A stretch of DNA of 64,000 nucleotides from Naasia lichenicola (GCF_004801885.1 NZ_SSSM01000005.1:372001-436000), one strand, 5' to 3'; positions 7,541 to 18,515 are shown, numbered from the stretch's first letter. The notes: generated by a model not told the origin, from the letters alone. A program made the numbers and translations.

Positions 7541-9108
7541 CCCACTCGGGTACGACCACCGCACTCACCACCGGCTCCGGCCGAGAGGTCCGACCGTGGC
7601 CGGCGCTCTGGTCGCTCGTCCTCGGCTTCTTCATGATCCTGGTGGACAGCACCATCGTGTCGGTCGCGAACCCCGCGATCCTGCGCGGCCTCGACACCGA
7701 CATCAACTCCGTCATCTGGGTGACGAGCGCCTATCTGCTCGCCTACGCCACTCCCCTGCTCATCGCCGGACGGCTCGGCGACCGATTCGGCCCGAAGAAC
7801 CTCTTCCTCATCGGCCTCACGGTGTTCACCCTCGCGTCCCTGCTGTGCGGCCTCGCTCCGACCATCGAGATGCTGATCGCCGCCCGCGTGCTGCAGGGTC
7901 TCGGCGCCGCCATGATGACGCCGCAGACGATGGCCGTGATCACCCGCATCTTCCCGCCCGACAAGCGCGGCGCGGCGATGGGCCTCTGGGGAGCGACGGC
8001 AGGCGTGGCGACGCTCGTCGGTCCGATCCTCGGCGGTGTCCTCGTCGACGGCCTCGGCTGGGAGTGGATCTTCTTCATCAACCTGCCGATCGGCGTGCTG
8101 GCCTTCGTGCTGGTCTCGCGCAACGTGCCCAAGCTGGCCACCAACACCCACCGCTTCGACTGGCTGGGCGTCGTCCTCTCGGCCGTCGGCCTGTTCCTGC
8201 TGGTCTTCGGCCTGCAGGAGGGCGAGAGCTATGACTGGGGAACCATCGCCGGGCCGATCTCCGTCTGGGGGCTCATCATCGCCGGCATCGTGGTGCTCGT
8301 CGGCTTCGTCGTCTGGCAGCGCTTCAACCGCGGAGAGCCGCTGCTCCCGCTCAGCCTGTTCCGCGACCGCAACTTCTCCCTGGCGAACGCGGCCATCACC
8401 ACGGTGGGAGTCGCGATCACCGGCATGAGCCTGCCGATCGTGTTCTACTTCCAGACCGTCCGCGGACTGACCCCGACCCAGTCGGCGCTCATGCTCGTGC
8501 CGATGGCGGCGATCACCATCCTGCTGGCACCGGTCGTGGGCAAGATCATCGACCGGATCAACCCGCGCAACCTGGCGATCTTCGGCATGCTCGCGCTCGC
8601 CGGATCGTTCGTCTGGTACGCCGCCATCATGACTCCGGACACCCCCATCTGGCAGCTGCTCTTCCCCGCCGCCCTGCTCGGCCTCGCCAACGCGGGCATA
8701 TGGGCGCCGATCTCCAACACCGCGACCCGCAACCTGCCGGTCAAGGTCGCGGGTGCCGGCTCCGGCGTCTTCAACACCACCCGGCAGATCGGCGCGGTCC
8801 TCGGCAGCGCGTCGATCGCCGCACTGATGGAGGGGCGCCTGTCCGCCGAGCTCGGCGGGGGAGCCGCTGGTGGCTCCGCGGACTTCGGCGGCGGCCAGCT
8901 GCCCGAGCAGCTGCAGGCGGGCTTCGCCGCCGCCATGGGCCAGTCGCTGCTGCTCCCCGCCGCGGCCGCGCTGGTGGGCGCGATCATCGTCGCGTTCTTC
9001 GCCAAGCCGACGTTCACCCAGAAGTGGTCGACCGACGGCAAGCCGGCGACCGCCGCCACGGCGGTCCAGGAGCCGGCCGCTGAGACCCCGGCGGGCTCGC
9101 AGGCCTGA
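7537..9108 (+). CDS. MFS transporter, DHA2 (14-helix) family
   Basis: The 523-residue membrane protein has the DHA2 drug/H+ antiporter pattern: motif A GRLGDRFGPKNLF between TM2 and TM3, then LQGLGAAMMTPQTMAVITRIFP, and motif C-like GATAGVATLVGPILGG in TM5. About 14 hydrophobic segments are visible. A Gly/Ala-rich loop precedes the last helix and the C-tail is Ala/Glu-rich and cytosolic. EmrB/QacA relatives export hydrophobic or cationic toxic compounds. It is controlled by the coupled PadR gene. The specific substrate is not predictable. Confidence 0.92.
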   Translation: MTHSGTTTALTTGSGREVRPWPALWSLVLGFFMILVDSTIVSVANPAILRGLDTDINSVIWVTSAYLLAYATPLLIAGRLGDRFGPKNLFLIGLTVFTLASLLCGLAPTIEMLIAARVLQGLGAAMMTPQTMAVITRIFPPDKRGAAMGLWGATAGVATLVGPILGGVLVDGLGWEWIFFINLPIGVLAFVLVSRNVPKLATNTHRFDWLGVVLSAVGLFLLVFGLQEGESYDWGTIAGPISVWGLIIAGIVVLVGFVVWQRFNRGEPLLPLSLFRDRNFSLANAAITTVGVAITGMSLPIVFYFQTVRGLTPTQSALMLVPMAAITILLAPVVGKIIDRINPRNLAIFGMLALAGSFVWYAAIMTPDTPIWQLLFPAALLGLANAGIWAPISNTATRNLPVKVAGAGSGVFNTTRQIGAVLGSASIAALMEGRLSAELGGGAAGGSADFGGGQLPEQLQAGFAAAMGQSLLLPAAAALVGAIIVAFFAKPTFTQKWSTDGKPATAATAVQEPAAETPAGSQA

Positions 9109-9114
9109 TTCCGT

Positions 9115-9178
9115 CGCCGAACTGCCCAGTTCTGCCGCCTAGGAAGCCTCCTGATCGGCAGAACTGGGCAGTTCGGCG
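9115..9178. repeat. Hairpin repeat copy A (CGAACTGCCCAGTTCTGC family)
   Basis: Two 23-bp arms (9115-9137 and 9156-9178) are perfect inverted repeats around an 18-nt loop. The arm core CGAACTGCCCAGTTCTGC recurs at 16287, 33309 and 50732. This copy lies 6 bp after the MFS stop and between convergent genes, so it could end transcription from both sides, but there is no U-tract. Confidence 0.9.
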
Positions 9179-9204
9179 TTGCGCACGGGGCGCCGCAGCG
9201 CCAG

Positions 9205-9262
9205 CACTGCCGTGCGGACAGAACACTGGCGTCGACGGCAGTGTTCTGTCCGCAGGACAGTG
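9205..9262. repeat. Second, unrelated long hairpin beside copy A
   Basis: TGCGGACAGAACACTG (9213-9228) and its exact reverse complement (9239-9254) enclose a 10-nt loop. An outer CACTG (9205-9209)/CAGTG (9258-9262) pair extends the stem. It sits between copy A and the purL stop. Its sequence differs from copy A but the design is the same. Confidence 0.8.
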
Positions 9263-9276
9263 TCGGGGTGTGGGAC

Positions 9277-11631
9277 CTACGCGAAGTGCGTGGGCAGGGT
9301 GCCCGACCAGCCGGCGCGGAGGTCGGCGAGCGAGATGTCGAACATGCCCTGCAGGTTGAGCGACGGCGCAGCATCGGGGAGGCCGTCGGTCACGCCGATC
9401 CGCTGCACGGGGTACCGGCGGGCCTCGCACAGGCCCACGAACCGCACGTCGTCCTCGCGTGGCACCGAGACGATGACCCGACCGGTCGACTCGCTGAACA
9501 GCGCGGTCGCCAGGTCGATGCCGTCGCGCTCGCAGAGCTCATCGAGGAAGATGCGCGCGCCGATGCCGAATCGCAGCGCGGACTCGACCAGCGCCTGGGC
9601 GAGTCCGCCGTCGGCCAGGTCGTGCGCGGAGCCGATGAGAGCTTCCTTCGTGCCGCCGTTGAGGAGCCCCGCGAGCTCCTTCTCGCGCTGCAGGTCGACT
9701 GCAGGAGGACGGCCGCCGAGATGTCCGTGCACGAGACCGGCCCATGCCGAACCGTCCAGCTCGAGCGACGTGATGCCGAGCAGGTAGATGTTGTGGCCCT
9801 CGTCCTGCCATCCGGACGGCACGCGGCGCGCCACGTCATCGATCACGCCGAGCACGCCGACGACGGGAGTCGGATGGATGGGCACGTTGCCCGTCTGGTT
9901 GTAGAACGAGACGTTGCCGCCGGTGACGGGGATGCCGAGCTCGAGGCAGCCGTCGGCCAGACCCTCGACCGACTTCGAGAACTGCCACATCACCTCGGGG
10001 TTCTCCGGAGAGCCGAAGTTGAGGCAGTCCGAGACGGCGACAGGCGTCGCACCGGTGACCGCGACATTGCGGTACGCCTCCGCGAGGGCGAGCTGGGCCC
10101 CCTGGTACGGGTCGAGATAGCAGTAGCGGCCGTTCGCATCGGTCGCCACGGCGAAGCCGAGGCCCGACTCCTCGTCGACGCGCACCATGCCGCCGTCGTC
10201 GGGGTAGCTGAGTGCGGTGTTGCCCATCACGTAGCGGTCGTACTGCGCGGTGATCCAGCTCTTGTCGGAGAGATTCGCACTCGCCGCGAGGGCCTGCACC
10301 TGCGCGGCCAGCTCCTCGCCCGCGGTGGGGCGAGCGAGGCCGGATGCCGAGTCGGCGTTGAGCTCGTCGATCCAGGTGGGGTAGGCGATCGGCCGGTCGT
10401 AGACGGGTCCGTCCACCGCGACGGTGCGGGGGTCGACGTCGACGATGGTCTCGCCGCGCCAGGTGATGATCAGGCGACCGGTGTCGGTGACCTCGCCGAG
10501 CACGCTCGTCTCGACCTCCCACTTGCCGACGACCGCCATGAACGCGTCGAGCTTCTCGGGACGGACGATGGCCATCATCCGCTCCTGGCTCTCCGACATG
10601 AGGATCTCCTCCGCGGTGAGGGACGGATCGCGCAGCAGCACCCGATCGAGGTCGACGGCCATGCCGCCGTCGCCGTTGCTCGCCAGCTCGCTCGTGGCGC
10701 AGCTGATTCCCGCTGCGCCGAGGTCCTGGATGCCCTCGACGAGATCGTCGCGGAACAGCTCGAGGCAGCACTCGATGAGCACCTTCTCGGCGAACGGGTC
10801 GCCGACCTGGACGGCGGGCCGCTTGGTCGGTCCGGACGCGCTGAAGCTGTCCGACGCGAGGATCGAGGCGCCGCCGATGCCGTCGCCGCCGGTGCGGGCG
10901 CCGAACAGCACGACCTTGTTGCCGACGCCGCGGGCGTTCGCGAGATGCAGGTCCTCGTGCCGGAGCACGCCGACGGCGAGGGCGTTCACGAGCGGGTTCG
11001 CCTGATAGACGCTGTCGAAGTAGGTCTCGCCGCCGATGTTGGGCAGCCCGAGGCAGTTGGCGTAGAAGCTGATACCCGACACGACGCCGTGCACGACGCG
11101 GGCGGTGTCGGGCGAGTCGATGGCGCCGAAGCGGAGGGCGTCCATCACGGCGACCGGGCGTGCGCCCATCGAGATGATGTCGCGGACGATGCCGCCGACG
11201 CCGGTCGCGGCGCCCTGGAACGGCTCGATGTAGCTCGGGTGGTTGTGGCTCTCGATCTTGAAGGTGACCGCCCAGCCCTCCCCCACGTCGATGACCCCGG
11301 CGTTCTCGCCCATCCCGACCATGAGGTTCTTGGTCATCTCGGGCGTGACCTTCTGGCCGAACTGACGCAGCCAGACCTTGCTGCTCTTGTAGGAGCAGTG
11401 CTCGCTCCACATCACCGAGTACATGGCGAGCTCACCGCTGGTGGGACGTCGGCCGAGGATCTCGCGGATCTTCAGGTACTCGTCCTCCTTGAGGCCGAGC
11501 GCCGCGTAGGGCTGCTCTCGCTCGGGGTTCGTCGCCGCGCGCTCGACGGTGTCGACGAGGGGTCCGTCGACGAAGGGCATGTCGATCTGCGCGGCGTCTG
11601 CCGGGCTGGATTCGACGGGGGAGGTTGTCAC
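9277..11631 (-). CDS. purL: Phosphoribosylformylglycinamidine synthase subunit II
   Basis: The 784-residue ATP-dependent synthetase converts FGAR plus ammonia to FGAM, the fourth step of purine synthesis. It is the small, three-subunit form working with PurQ and PurS. Segments seen are [18 protein letters not shown] (about 66-83), [19 protein letters not shown] (about 120), [19 protein letters not shown] and the C-terminal half's [18 protein letters not shown] and [16 protein letters not shown] at 11631 was chosen because GAGGAG lies just upstream and the conserved region begins shortly after. A much longer frame would run through purQ. It is the last gene of purSQL. Confidence 0.97.
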   Translation of the reverse strand: MTTSPVESSPADAAQIDMPFVDGPLVDTVERAATNPEREQPYAALGLKEDEYLKIREILGRRPTSGELAMYSVMWSEHCSYKSSKVWLRQFGQKVTPEMTKNLMVGMGENAGVIDVGEGWAVTFKIESHNHPSYIEPFQGAATGVGGIVRDIISMGARPVAVMDALRFGAIDSPDTARVVHGVVSGISFYANCLGLPNIGGETYFDSVYQANPLVNALAVGVLRHEDLHLANARGVGNKVVLFGARTGGDGIGGASILASDSFSASGPTKRPAVQVGDPFAEKVLIECCLELFRDDLVEGIQDLGAAGISCATSELASNGDGGMAVDLDRVLLRDPSLTAEEILMSESQERMMAIVRPEKLDAFMAVVGKWEVETSVLGEVTDTGRLIITWRGETIVDVDPRTVAVDGPVYDRPIAYPTWIDELNADSASGLARPTAGEELAAQVQALAASANLSDKSWITAQYDRYVMGNTALSYPDDGGMVRVDEESGLGFAVATDANGRYCYLDPYQGAQLALAEAYRNVAVTGATPVAVSDCLNFGSPENPEVMWQFSKSVEGLADGCLELGIPVTGGNVSFYNQTGNVPIHPTPVVGVLGVIDDVARRVPSGWQDEGHNIYLLGITSLELDGSAWAGLVHGHLGGRPPAVDLQREKELAGLLNGGTKEALIGSAHDLADGGLAQALVESALRFGIGARIFLDELCERDGIDLATALFSESTGRVIVSVPREDDVRFVGLCEARRYPVQRIGVTDGLPDAAPSLNLQGMFDISLADLRAGWSGTLPTHFA

Positions 11632-11696
11632 GGGTGGATGCTCCTCAGCACGCAGAGGTTCGAATCGGAGGATCGGGGGACGGCAGGGCCGTCGGG

Positions 11697-12391
<695 letters not shown>

Positions 12392-12392
<1 letters not shown>

Positions 12393-12643
12393 CAGAGGGC
12401 GTCCGCGTGGATGCCGACGACGTCCTCGATGACCGCGTTGGAGAGGAGGGTCTCGGCGATGTCCTTGACCTCGGCGAGCACCGCATCGTCGACCGGGCCG
12501 TCGAAGGTCAGCTCGAAGCGCTTGCCGATCCGCACCGAGGAGAACGTGCTGCTGCCGAGGCGGGCGAGGGCTCCGGCGACCGCCTTACCCTGGGGATCGA
12601 GCAGTTCGGCCTTCGGCATGACTTCGACCACGATGGTGGGCAC
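12392..12643 (-). CDS. purS: Phosphoribosylformylglycinamidine synthase subunit PurS
   Basis: The 83-residue protein ([22 protein letters not shown]) is the small bridging subunit that docks PurQ on Pur[17 protein letters not shown] and the RIGKRFEL strand are diagnostic. It starts with GTG at 12643, preceded by an AGAGGT-type ribosome binding site. A longer reading to 12691 lacks conserved residues. It is first of the purSQL operon. About 100 bp separate it from the VOC gene upstream and should hold the promoter, though I could not pick one with confidence. Confidence 0.95.
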
Positions 12644-12748
12644 GGGAGCGACCTCTCTCGAATGCTGGGCTGCACGTCGCAGAACCCCCACGATCCTACC
12701 GAGGGTCGAGAACGGGCCGGCCGCTCCGGACCATGAGGAACGGCAGGG

Positions 12749-13630
12749 TCAGTCGACGACGACCTTCACCAGGTTGCTCCATGGATCGTCGAATGCGAGC
12801 TCCGCGCCCGAATCGCGCACAGCCAGCCGCTTGGCCGCCAGTCGCTCGCGCAGTGCGCCGAGATCGTCGGGGGAGCCGAGGCGGATTGTCACCTCGCCCA
12901 GGCCGAGCGCCGGAGTGCGCTGACCGGCGCCCGCGCTCTGCCAGGTGTTCATGCCGACATGGTGGTGGTAGCCGCCGGCCGACACGAAGAGGGCCTGGGG
13001 CCCGTATTCGGCGGTCATTTCGAAGCCGAGGGTGTCGACGTAGAAGGCCCGCGCGGTGGGGATGTCGCCGACCTTCAGATGCACATGGCCGACACCCGCA
13101 GCGCCGACCGGTCCCGTCTCGGCGAGTGAGTCCGTGAGGTTCTCGCTGAGGAATCGGTTCGGGTCGAGGTAGACGGTGCCCATGGCCACCCGGTCGCCCT
13201 GCCAGGTCCATTCCGACCGAGGGCGGTCCCAGTAGAGCTCCACGCCGTTGCCCTCGGGGTCGTCGAAGTAGAGCGCCTTGCTGACGAGGTGGTCCGAGCT
13301 CCCGGTGAACGAGCTGCCGTACTTCGTGGCGACCGAGTAGACAGAGGCGGCGAGATCGCCGGCCTCGGGGAAGAGGAACGCCGTGTGGTACAGCCCTGCC
13401 TGGCTGGGAGACGCGTGCTTGAGGGCCGACTCCTGTCGAAGGATCATCGACGGGACGGCGCCGCGGCCGAGGACGGCGTCGCTTCCCGACTGTGCGAGCA
13501 GCTCGAGGCCGATCCCATCGCGGTAGTAGCCCAGCATGGTGTCGAGATCCGCGACTCTGAGCGTCACCGCCCCCATCGCGGTGGCGGCGGAGAGGCTGTC
13601 TCCCGCCGAGTCGGCAGATTTGGTTGTCAC
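12749..13630 (-). CDS. VOC-family protein with two glyoxalase/dioxygenase modules
   Basis: The 293-residue protein contains two vicinal-oxygen-chelate halves: MGAVTLRVADLDTMLGYYRDGIGLELL (about 17-43) and VGHVHLKVGDIPTARAFYVDTLGFEM (about 165). This is the CatE/YfiE type of ring-cleaving dioxygenase-like proteins. Candidate metal ligands are the His of LYHTAF, the Glu of NGVELYWDRP, the VGHVHL His and C-terminal residues. The GTG at 13630 was chosen over a far upstream ATG because the extension is low-complexity. The reaction is not established. Confidence 0.85.
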   Translation of the reverse strand: MTTKSADSAGDSLSAATAMGAVTLRVADLDTMLGYYRDGIGLELLAQSGSDAVLGRGAVPSMILRQESALKHASPSQAGLYHTAFLFPEAGDLAASVYSVATKYGSSFTGSSDHLVSKALYFDDPEGNGVELYWDRPRSEWTWQGDRVAMGTVYLDPNRFLSENLTDSLAETGPVGAAGVGHVHLKVGDIPTARAFYVDTLGFEMTAEYGPQALFVSAGGYHHHVGMNTWQSAGAGQRTPALGLGEVTIRLGSPDDLGALRERLAAKRLAVRDSGAELAFDDPWSNLVKVVVD

Positions 13631-13823
13631 GTCAATCACTTTAGGGGGAACGTCGAGCGGACGCGCACTATTCCGGCGCCGCGGTCCGCCCGGTCCTCTC
13701 TCGCCGAAGTAGGGTGCCAGCCCCCTTCCGTGCAGATTTCCAGGAGGCGTATGGTATGCGCCAACGGGTGCCGGAGACGGTGATCCCGGCAAGGCATCAC
13801 CCTCGCTCGGAAAGGGATCCGAC

Positions 13824-14288
13824 ATGCGCAAGGTCTTCGTCGTCACCTCGCTGCTGCTCCTGGCGTCCGGCCTCGTCCAGCTCTATTTCGCCGCGTTCGG
13901 GGTGTTCAGCAAGCCCGAGAACTTCGACCCGCACGGGATCAACGGGTCGATCGTGCTTCCGGCCCTCGCCCTGCTGAACATCATCGGCGCGGCGATCGCT
14001 CGGGCGGGCGGCCGCACGATCGGGATGAGCGTCGTGCCGCTCGTCCTCATCCTCTTCCAGACGGTGCTCTTCATCATCACGGGGGCGATCTTCAACGTCG
14101 GACCCGAGAGCGAGACGGTCCCGCTGGGCGCCAGCATCCTGCTCGGACTTCATGGCCTCAACGGCCTCGCGATCATCGGAGTCAGCGGAGCGCTCGTCTC
14201 GCGGGCCTTCCGGCTCGATCGCACCGGCCGCGCGACGCGGGAGGTGGTGGACCTGCCTCCCGCGGTCGTGGGCCCCGGGGCGGTCTGA
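13824..14288 (+). CDS. Four-helix membrane protein (DUF6220-like)
   Basis: The 154-residue protein has four clear membrane segments: VFVVTSLLLLASGLVQLYF, IVLPALALLNIIGAAIA, VVPLVLILFQTVLFIITGA and ILLGLHGLNGLAIIGVSGAL. They are joined by short loops, with a charged C-tail. It resembles the DUF6220 group by layout (from memory, not searched). AAAGGGA lies 10 nt before the ATG. It is followed after 22 bp by the multicopper oxidase gene in the same direction, so the pair is probably an operon. No function is assigned. Confidence 0.75.
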   Translation: MRKVFVVTSLLLLASGLVQLYFAAFGVFSKPENFDPHGINGSIVLPALALLNIIGAAIARAGGRTIGMSVVPLVLILFQTVLFIITGAIFNVGPESETVPLGASILLGLHGLNGLAIIGVSGALVSRAFRLDRTGRATREVVDLPPAVVGPGAV

Positions 14289-14310
14289 TGTCACGGCGCC
14301 GCCCGACCCC

Positions 14311-16269
14311 GTGAGCACCTCCCTCCTCCTGCTCGATCTGGTCGTCGCAGCGGGTACGGCCGCCGCATGGGCGGCAGCCGCCGTGCTCGGCGCGCGGTCG
14401 CCCGGTCCGACGACCGGCCGCAGTTCGACGCTGCTGCTCGGCGCGGCCATGGTCCTGCTCGTCGGCCAGGGTGCGATCGCCGGGATCCTGGCGACCCGAG
14501 GGTGGCCCTTCGCGCAGGAGAAGCTCGCGTTCGCCATTCCGCTCCAACTGCTGACTGCAGGGCTCGCAGTGACTTGGGCGGTTCGCGAGAGGCGCCTCGG
14601 GTCGCGGGGACTCCTGCCGACGACCTCGGACGACCCCCCTGCTTCGGCCCCGAGCAGGTCCTTCGGCTCGCGGACCATCGCGGCTTTCGTGACCGCCGCC
14701 GCTGCGGCCGTCGCCGGCCTCGTGGCGCGGACCGTGGTCGGGTTTCCCCTCGAGCCAGCGCCTGCGGTGGTGCTCTGCCTGCTCGTCGCCTGCGCCGGGG
14801 TGCTGGCCTACGCGGTCCTGGAGCGGCGACCGGCTCGCGAGCGGACGGGAGCTGCTGCGATGCTCGGGCTGATCGCCATCGCCTCCCTCGGCGGAGCCTG
14901 GCTCAGCGATGTCGCGAGCCCGGGTGCCCTCGTCGACCATGCGCACGGCACGGCGCCGGCGGCAGTGCGAGCGGCGGACGCATCAGCGGGGCGGGTGTCG
15001 GTCGATGAGCTCAGGACGCCGGCGGACGCGCCCGGCGTCGTCCGGCACTTCGACCTCACCGCGCGCCAGAAGACGATCACATCCGCGTCCGGTGCGGCAG
15101 TGGACGCCTGGACCTTCGGCTCCCTCCCCGGCCCGGAGATCCGCGTTCGGGTCGGAGAGATCGTCGATGTGACGCTGCGCAACCGGGACATCACCGACGG
15201 CGTCACCCTGCACTGGCACGGCTATGACGTCCCCAACGGCGAGGATGGGGTGGCCGGTGCGACGCAGGATCCGGTGATGCCCGGCGAGTCATTCGACTAC
15301 CGCTTCGTCGCGGATGAGCCAGGGACGTACTGGTACCACACCCACCAGGGCTCGCTCGAGGGAATCGCGCGCGGGCTGTTCGGCGCGCTCATCGTCCTTC
15401 CGTACGATGGGGTTCCCGAGGACGTGGACATCCTGGTTCCCCTGCACACCTTCGCTTCGTCGGTGTGGCTCGGCGGCAGCGACATCCCGCGCACCGAGGA
15501 CGTCGCATCCGGCGAGTCGGTGCGTCTGCGGCTGATCAACACCGACCAGCTGCCTCGCCGCCTGCGGCTCACCGGCGCGGACTTCCGGATCGCCGCCGTC
15601 GACGGCCGCGACCTGACGGGAGGCTCGTCCGTGCGCGACGAGGCGGTGCGGATCCCCGCGGGCGGCCGGATGGATCTCGTCGTCACGATTCCCGATGGCG
15701 GTGTGCTCCTCACCACCGACTCGACCACGCGCGTCGCGCTCGGCATCGGGCCGCGAGGGTCGACGCCCCTCGACCTCTCGGTGCAGAAGGCGGGCGGCGA
15801 TCTCGACCTGCTGGCGTACGGCACCCGCGAGTTCGACGTGCCAGCCGTTCTGCGGGACGAGTCGATGGTGCTCGACCAGCTCCCGCGGTTCGTGAACGGG
15901 GCTCCGCTCAACGCGTACACGGTGAACGGCTCGGTGTTCCCGCACATCGAGAGCATCGAGGTCAGCGAGGGCGACGTGATCCGGCTCACCGTGGTCAACC
16001 GGAGCCGTGACACCCATCCGATGCACATCCACGGACATCACGTTCTCGTGCTCTCCCGCAACGGCATCGCCGCGACCGGAGCCACTCTGTGGCTCGACAC
16101 CTTCGACGTGCAGCCGGGAGAGACCTGGCAGGTGATGCTGATCGCCGACAACCCCGGCATCTGGATGGATCACTGCCACAATCTCGAACATGCCGCGCAG
16201 GGCATGATGATGGCCCTCGCCTACGACGGCGTCACCACTCCCTACGAGCACACCCGCATCACCGGCTGA
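14311..16269 (+). CDS. Membrane-anchored multicopper oxidase
   Basis: The 652-residue protein has an N-terminal region of about 200 residues with several membrane helices, then an extracytoplasmic multicopper oxidase. All four copper-site motifs are present: LHWHGYDV, WYHTHQGS, HPMHIHGHH and DHCHNLEHAAQGMM, the last giving the T1 Cys, the His ligands and an axial Met. Such enzymes oxidise metals or phenols and reduce O2 to water. GTG at 14311 is the first plausible start; no Shine-Dalgarno sequence is obvious. A longer frame through the preceding gene is rejected. The membrane domain fused to the oxidase is unusual compared with secreted laccases. Confidence 0.9.
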   Translation: MSTSLLLLDLVVAAGTAAAWAAAAVLGARSPGPTTGRSSTLLLGAAMVLLVGQGAIAGILATRGWPFAQEKLAFAIPLQLLTAGLAVTWAVRERRLGSRGLLPTTSDDPPASAPSRSFGSRTIAAFVTAAAAAVAGLVARTVVGFPLEPAPAVVLCLLVACAGVLAYAVLERRPARERTGAAAMLGLIAIASLGGAWLSDVASPGALVDHAHGTAPAAVRAADASAGRVSVDELRTPADAPGVVRHFDLTARQKTITSASGAAVDAWTFGSLPGPEIRVRVGEIVDVTLRNRDITDGVTLHWHGYDVPNGEDGVAGATQDPVMPGESFDYRFVADEPGTYWYHTHQGSLEGIARGLFGALIVLPYDGVPEDVDILVPLHTFASSVWLGGSDIPRTEDVASGESVRLRLINTDQLPRRLRLTGADFRIAAVDGRDLTGGSSVRDEAVRIPAGGRMDLVVTIPDGGVLLTTDSTTRVALGIGPRGSTPLDLSVQKAGGDLDLLAYGTREFDVPAVLRDESMVLDQLPRFVNGAPLNAYTVNGSVFPHIESIEVSEGDVIRLTVVNRSRDTHPMHIHGHHVLVLSRNGIAATGATLWLDTFDVQPGETWQVMLIADNPGIWMDHCHNLEHAAQGMMMALAYDGVTTPYEHTRITG

Positions 16270-16286
16270 CAGCTCGCCCAGCAACG

Positions 16287-16343
16287 CGAGCTGCCCAGTT
16301 CTGTCGCCTGGAATGCGTCTCAGGCAGCAGAACGGGGCAACTG
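16287..16343. repeat. Hairpin repeat copy B (degenerate)
   Basis: This is a decayed member of the copy A family. The left arm (about 16288-16310) reads AGCTGCCCAGTTCTGTCG at its core, and the right arm is 16321-16343. About 18 of 23 positions still pair. It lies between the convergent multicopper oxidase and purC genes. Confidence 0.8.
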
Positions 16344-16350
16344 AATCGGT

Positions 16351-17244
16351 TCAGGCCCCGGTGAGGCGGCCGATCAGCTCGCGATATCGGTCGGCGGTCC
16401 GCTCCACGATCTCGGGCGGCAGCGGAGGCGGGGTGCCCTGCCTGTCCCAGTGCGCGGCCAGCCAGTCGCGCACGATCTGCTTGTCGAAGCTCTGGTCGCG
16501 CACTCCTGCGGCCCAGAGATCGCCGTCCCAGTAGCGGGACGAATCGCTCGTCAGCACCTCGTCGGCGAGACGGAGGACGCCGTCGGCGTCGGTGCCGAAC
16601 TCGAACTTCGTGTCCGCGAGGATCAGCCCGCGCTCCTCCGCTATGGCCGAGGCGGCCGTGAAGATGCGCAGCGAGAGCTCGCGGAGCTGAGCGGCAACGT
16701 CCTCCCCCACCAGCTCGACGACGCGCTCGTAGCTGATGTTCTCGTCGTGCTCGCCGAGCGGCGCCTTGTAGGCGGGAGTGAAGATCGGCTCGGGAAGGCG
16801 GTCGCCGTTGTTCAACCCGGCGGGCAGCGGGATGCCGCAGACGCTGCCATCGGCCTGATACTCGATCCACCCGCTGCCGGACAGGTACCCGCGCACCACG
16901 CACTCGATGGGGTGCATCTCGAGGGATCGGACGAGCATCGATCGTCCGGCGACTGCCTCGGGCACCGTCTGCACGTCGGTCAGGTGGTTCGGGAAGGGCA
17001 GGCGGTCGAACCACCACAGGCTCAGCGAGGTGAGCAGCGCGCCCTTGTCGGGGATGCCGGGTTCGAGGACGAAGTCGAACGCGCTGACCCGATCGCTCGC
17101 GACGACGAGCATGGTCCCGCTCGCATCGCCTGCATCGGCTGGGAGGTAGAGGTCGCGGACCTTGCCCGAGTAGACGTGCCTCCATCCGGCGAGCTCGAGC
17201 GGAGCCTGCTCGGTCGATCCGAGAGCGGACCCGTCCTCACTCAT
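16351..17244 (-). CDS. purC: Phosphoribosylaminoimidazole-succinocarboxamide synthase
   Basis: The 297-residue enzyme joins CAIR and aspartate with ATP to give SAICAR. Typical segments: HVYSGKVRDLY (about 23-33), VASDRVSAFDFVLEPGIPDKG (SAICAR signature region, about 49-69), RSLEMHPIECVVRGYLSGSGW, LADTKFEFG (signature 2) and DEVLTSDSSRYWD. The ATG overlaps the purD stop (17241-17244), so it is coupled downstream of purD. Its 3' end is separated from the oxidase gene by repeat copy B. Confidence 0.97.
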   Translation of the reverse strand: MSEDGSALGSTEQAPLELAGWRHVYSGKVRDLYLPADAGDASGTMLVVASDRVSAFDFVLEPGIPDKGALLTSLSLWWFDRLPFPNHLTDVQTVPEAVAGRSMLVRSLEMHPIECVVRGYLSGSGWIEYQADGSVCGIPLPAGLNNGDRLPEPIFTPAYKAPLGEHDENISYERVVELVGEDVAAQLRELSLRIFTAASAIAEERGLILADTKFEFGTDADGVLRLADEVLTSDSSRYWDGDLWAAGVRDQSFDKQIVRDWLAAHWDRQGTPPPLPPEIVERTADRYRELIGRLTGA

Positions 17245-18515
17245 GACGCGACCCGTGCGGCGATGTCGGTGCGATGCTGGCCGCCCTCGAGGGTGATCCG
17301 ATCGATCGCCTGGTAGACGCGGGAGCGGGCCTCCGCGAAGTCGTCGCCCTGCGCGACCACCGTCAGCACGCGTCCTCCTGTGGCGAGCAGCGCTCCCGAG
17401 TCGTCGCGTGCGGTCGCCGCGTGATCGATCCGGGTCTCAGGGACCTGGAGGGCGGCGTCGAGCCCAGCGAGCGGACGACCGGTGATCGGCGCACCGGGGT
17501 AGCCGGAGCTGGCCAGGACGACGCCCACGCATGCCCGATCATCGAACTCGGGCCAGCGCATGGCGTGCAGCCCGCCGGTGGCGGCGGCGAAGAGCAGGTC
17601 TCCGAGCGGAGTGACGAGCCGGGGGAGAACGACCTGGGTCTCGGGATCGCCGAAGCGCGCGTTGAACTCGATCACGCGGATGTCGGTGCCGTCGACGATC
17701 AGCCCGCAGTAGAGCAGTCCGATGAACGGAGTGCCCTCGTGCTCGAGTTGCCGGACCACCGGCAGCGCGACCTCGGTGAGCACGCGCTCGACGAATGCGT
17801 GCTCATCGCCGAACCGATCCACGAGCCAGCTCACCGGGGAGTACGCGCCCATGCCACCGGTGTTCGGGCCCTCGTCGCCGTCGAGGAGGCGCTTGTAGTC
17901 CTGCGCGGGGGACAGCGGCAGGACGTCGTGGCCGTCGGCCAGGAAGAACAGGGACACCTCATCCCCGGTGAGGAACTCCTCGATGAGGATCGGTCCGTCT
18001 TCGAGGTGCGAGACCGCGTGCTCGAGTGCGGCGGCGCGATCCTCGGTGACGAGGACGCCCTTCCCCGCAGCGAGCCCGTCGGCCTTGACGACGTGCGGCG
18101 CACCGAGCAGGTCGAGAGCCGACTCGACCTCGGCGAGTGTTCCTGCACGGACGGCGCGGCCGGTCGGCACGTTCGCCTCGGACATGATCCGCTTGGCGTA
18201 GGCCTTGCTGCCCTCGAGCTGGGCGGCGGCCCGGGCGGGCCCGAAGATCGGGATCCCGCGCTCGCGCACGGCGTCGGCGACGCCGGCGACGAGCGGAGCC
18301 TCGGGCCCGACCACGACGAGGTCGATGCCGTGCTCGAGTGCGTAGGAGGAGACGGCGTCGCCGTCGGAGATGTCACCGAGCTGCACCACCGTCGTCGCTG
18401 CGGCGATGCCCGCGTTGCCGGGGGAGACGTCGACGCGATGACCGGCTGGATCGGCGAGCAGGGCATCCGCGATGGCGTGTTCCCGCGCACCCGACCCGAG
18501 GACGAGGATGTGCAC
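17241..18515 (-). CDS. purD: Phosphoribosylamine-glycine ligase (GAR synthetase)
   Basis: The 424-residue ATP-grasp enzyme makes GAR, step two of purine synthesis. The N-terminal [19 protein letters not shown] and the ATP-grasp core [15 protein letters not shown] (about 148-162) are clear, followed by [11 protein letters not shown] and the signature [17 protein letters not shown] (about 288). It is divergent from the sterol-carrier-like gene, with 53 bp between starts. It heads a purD-purC operon. Confidence 0.97.
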   Translation of the reverse strand: MHILVLGSGAREHAIADALLADPAGHRVDVSPGNAGIAAATTVVQLGDISDGDAVSSYALEHGIDLVVVGPEAPLVAGVADAVRERGIPIFGPARAAAQLEGSKAYAKRIMSEANVPTGRAVRAGTLAEVESALDLLGAPHVVKADGLAAGKGVLVTEDRAAALEHAVSHLEDGPILIEEFLTGDEVSLFFLADGHDVLPLSPAQDYKRLLDGDEGPNTGGMGAYSPVSWLVDRFGDEHAFVERVLTEVALPVVRQLEHEGTPFIGLLYCGLIVDGTDIRVIEFNARFGDPETQVVLPRLVTPLGDLLFAAATGGLHAMRWPEFDDRACVGVVLASSGYPGAPITGRPLAGLDAALQVPETRIDHAATARDDSGALLATGGRVLTVVAQGDDFAEARSRVYQAIDRITLEGGQHRTDIAARVAS

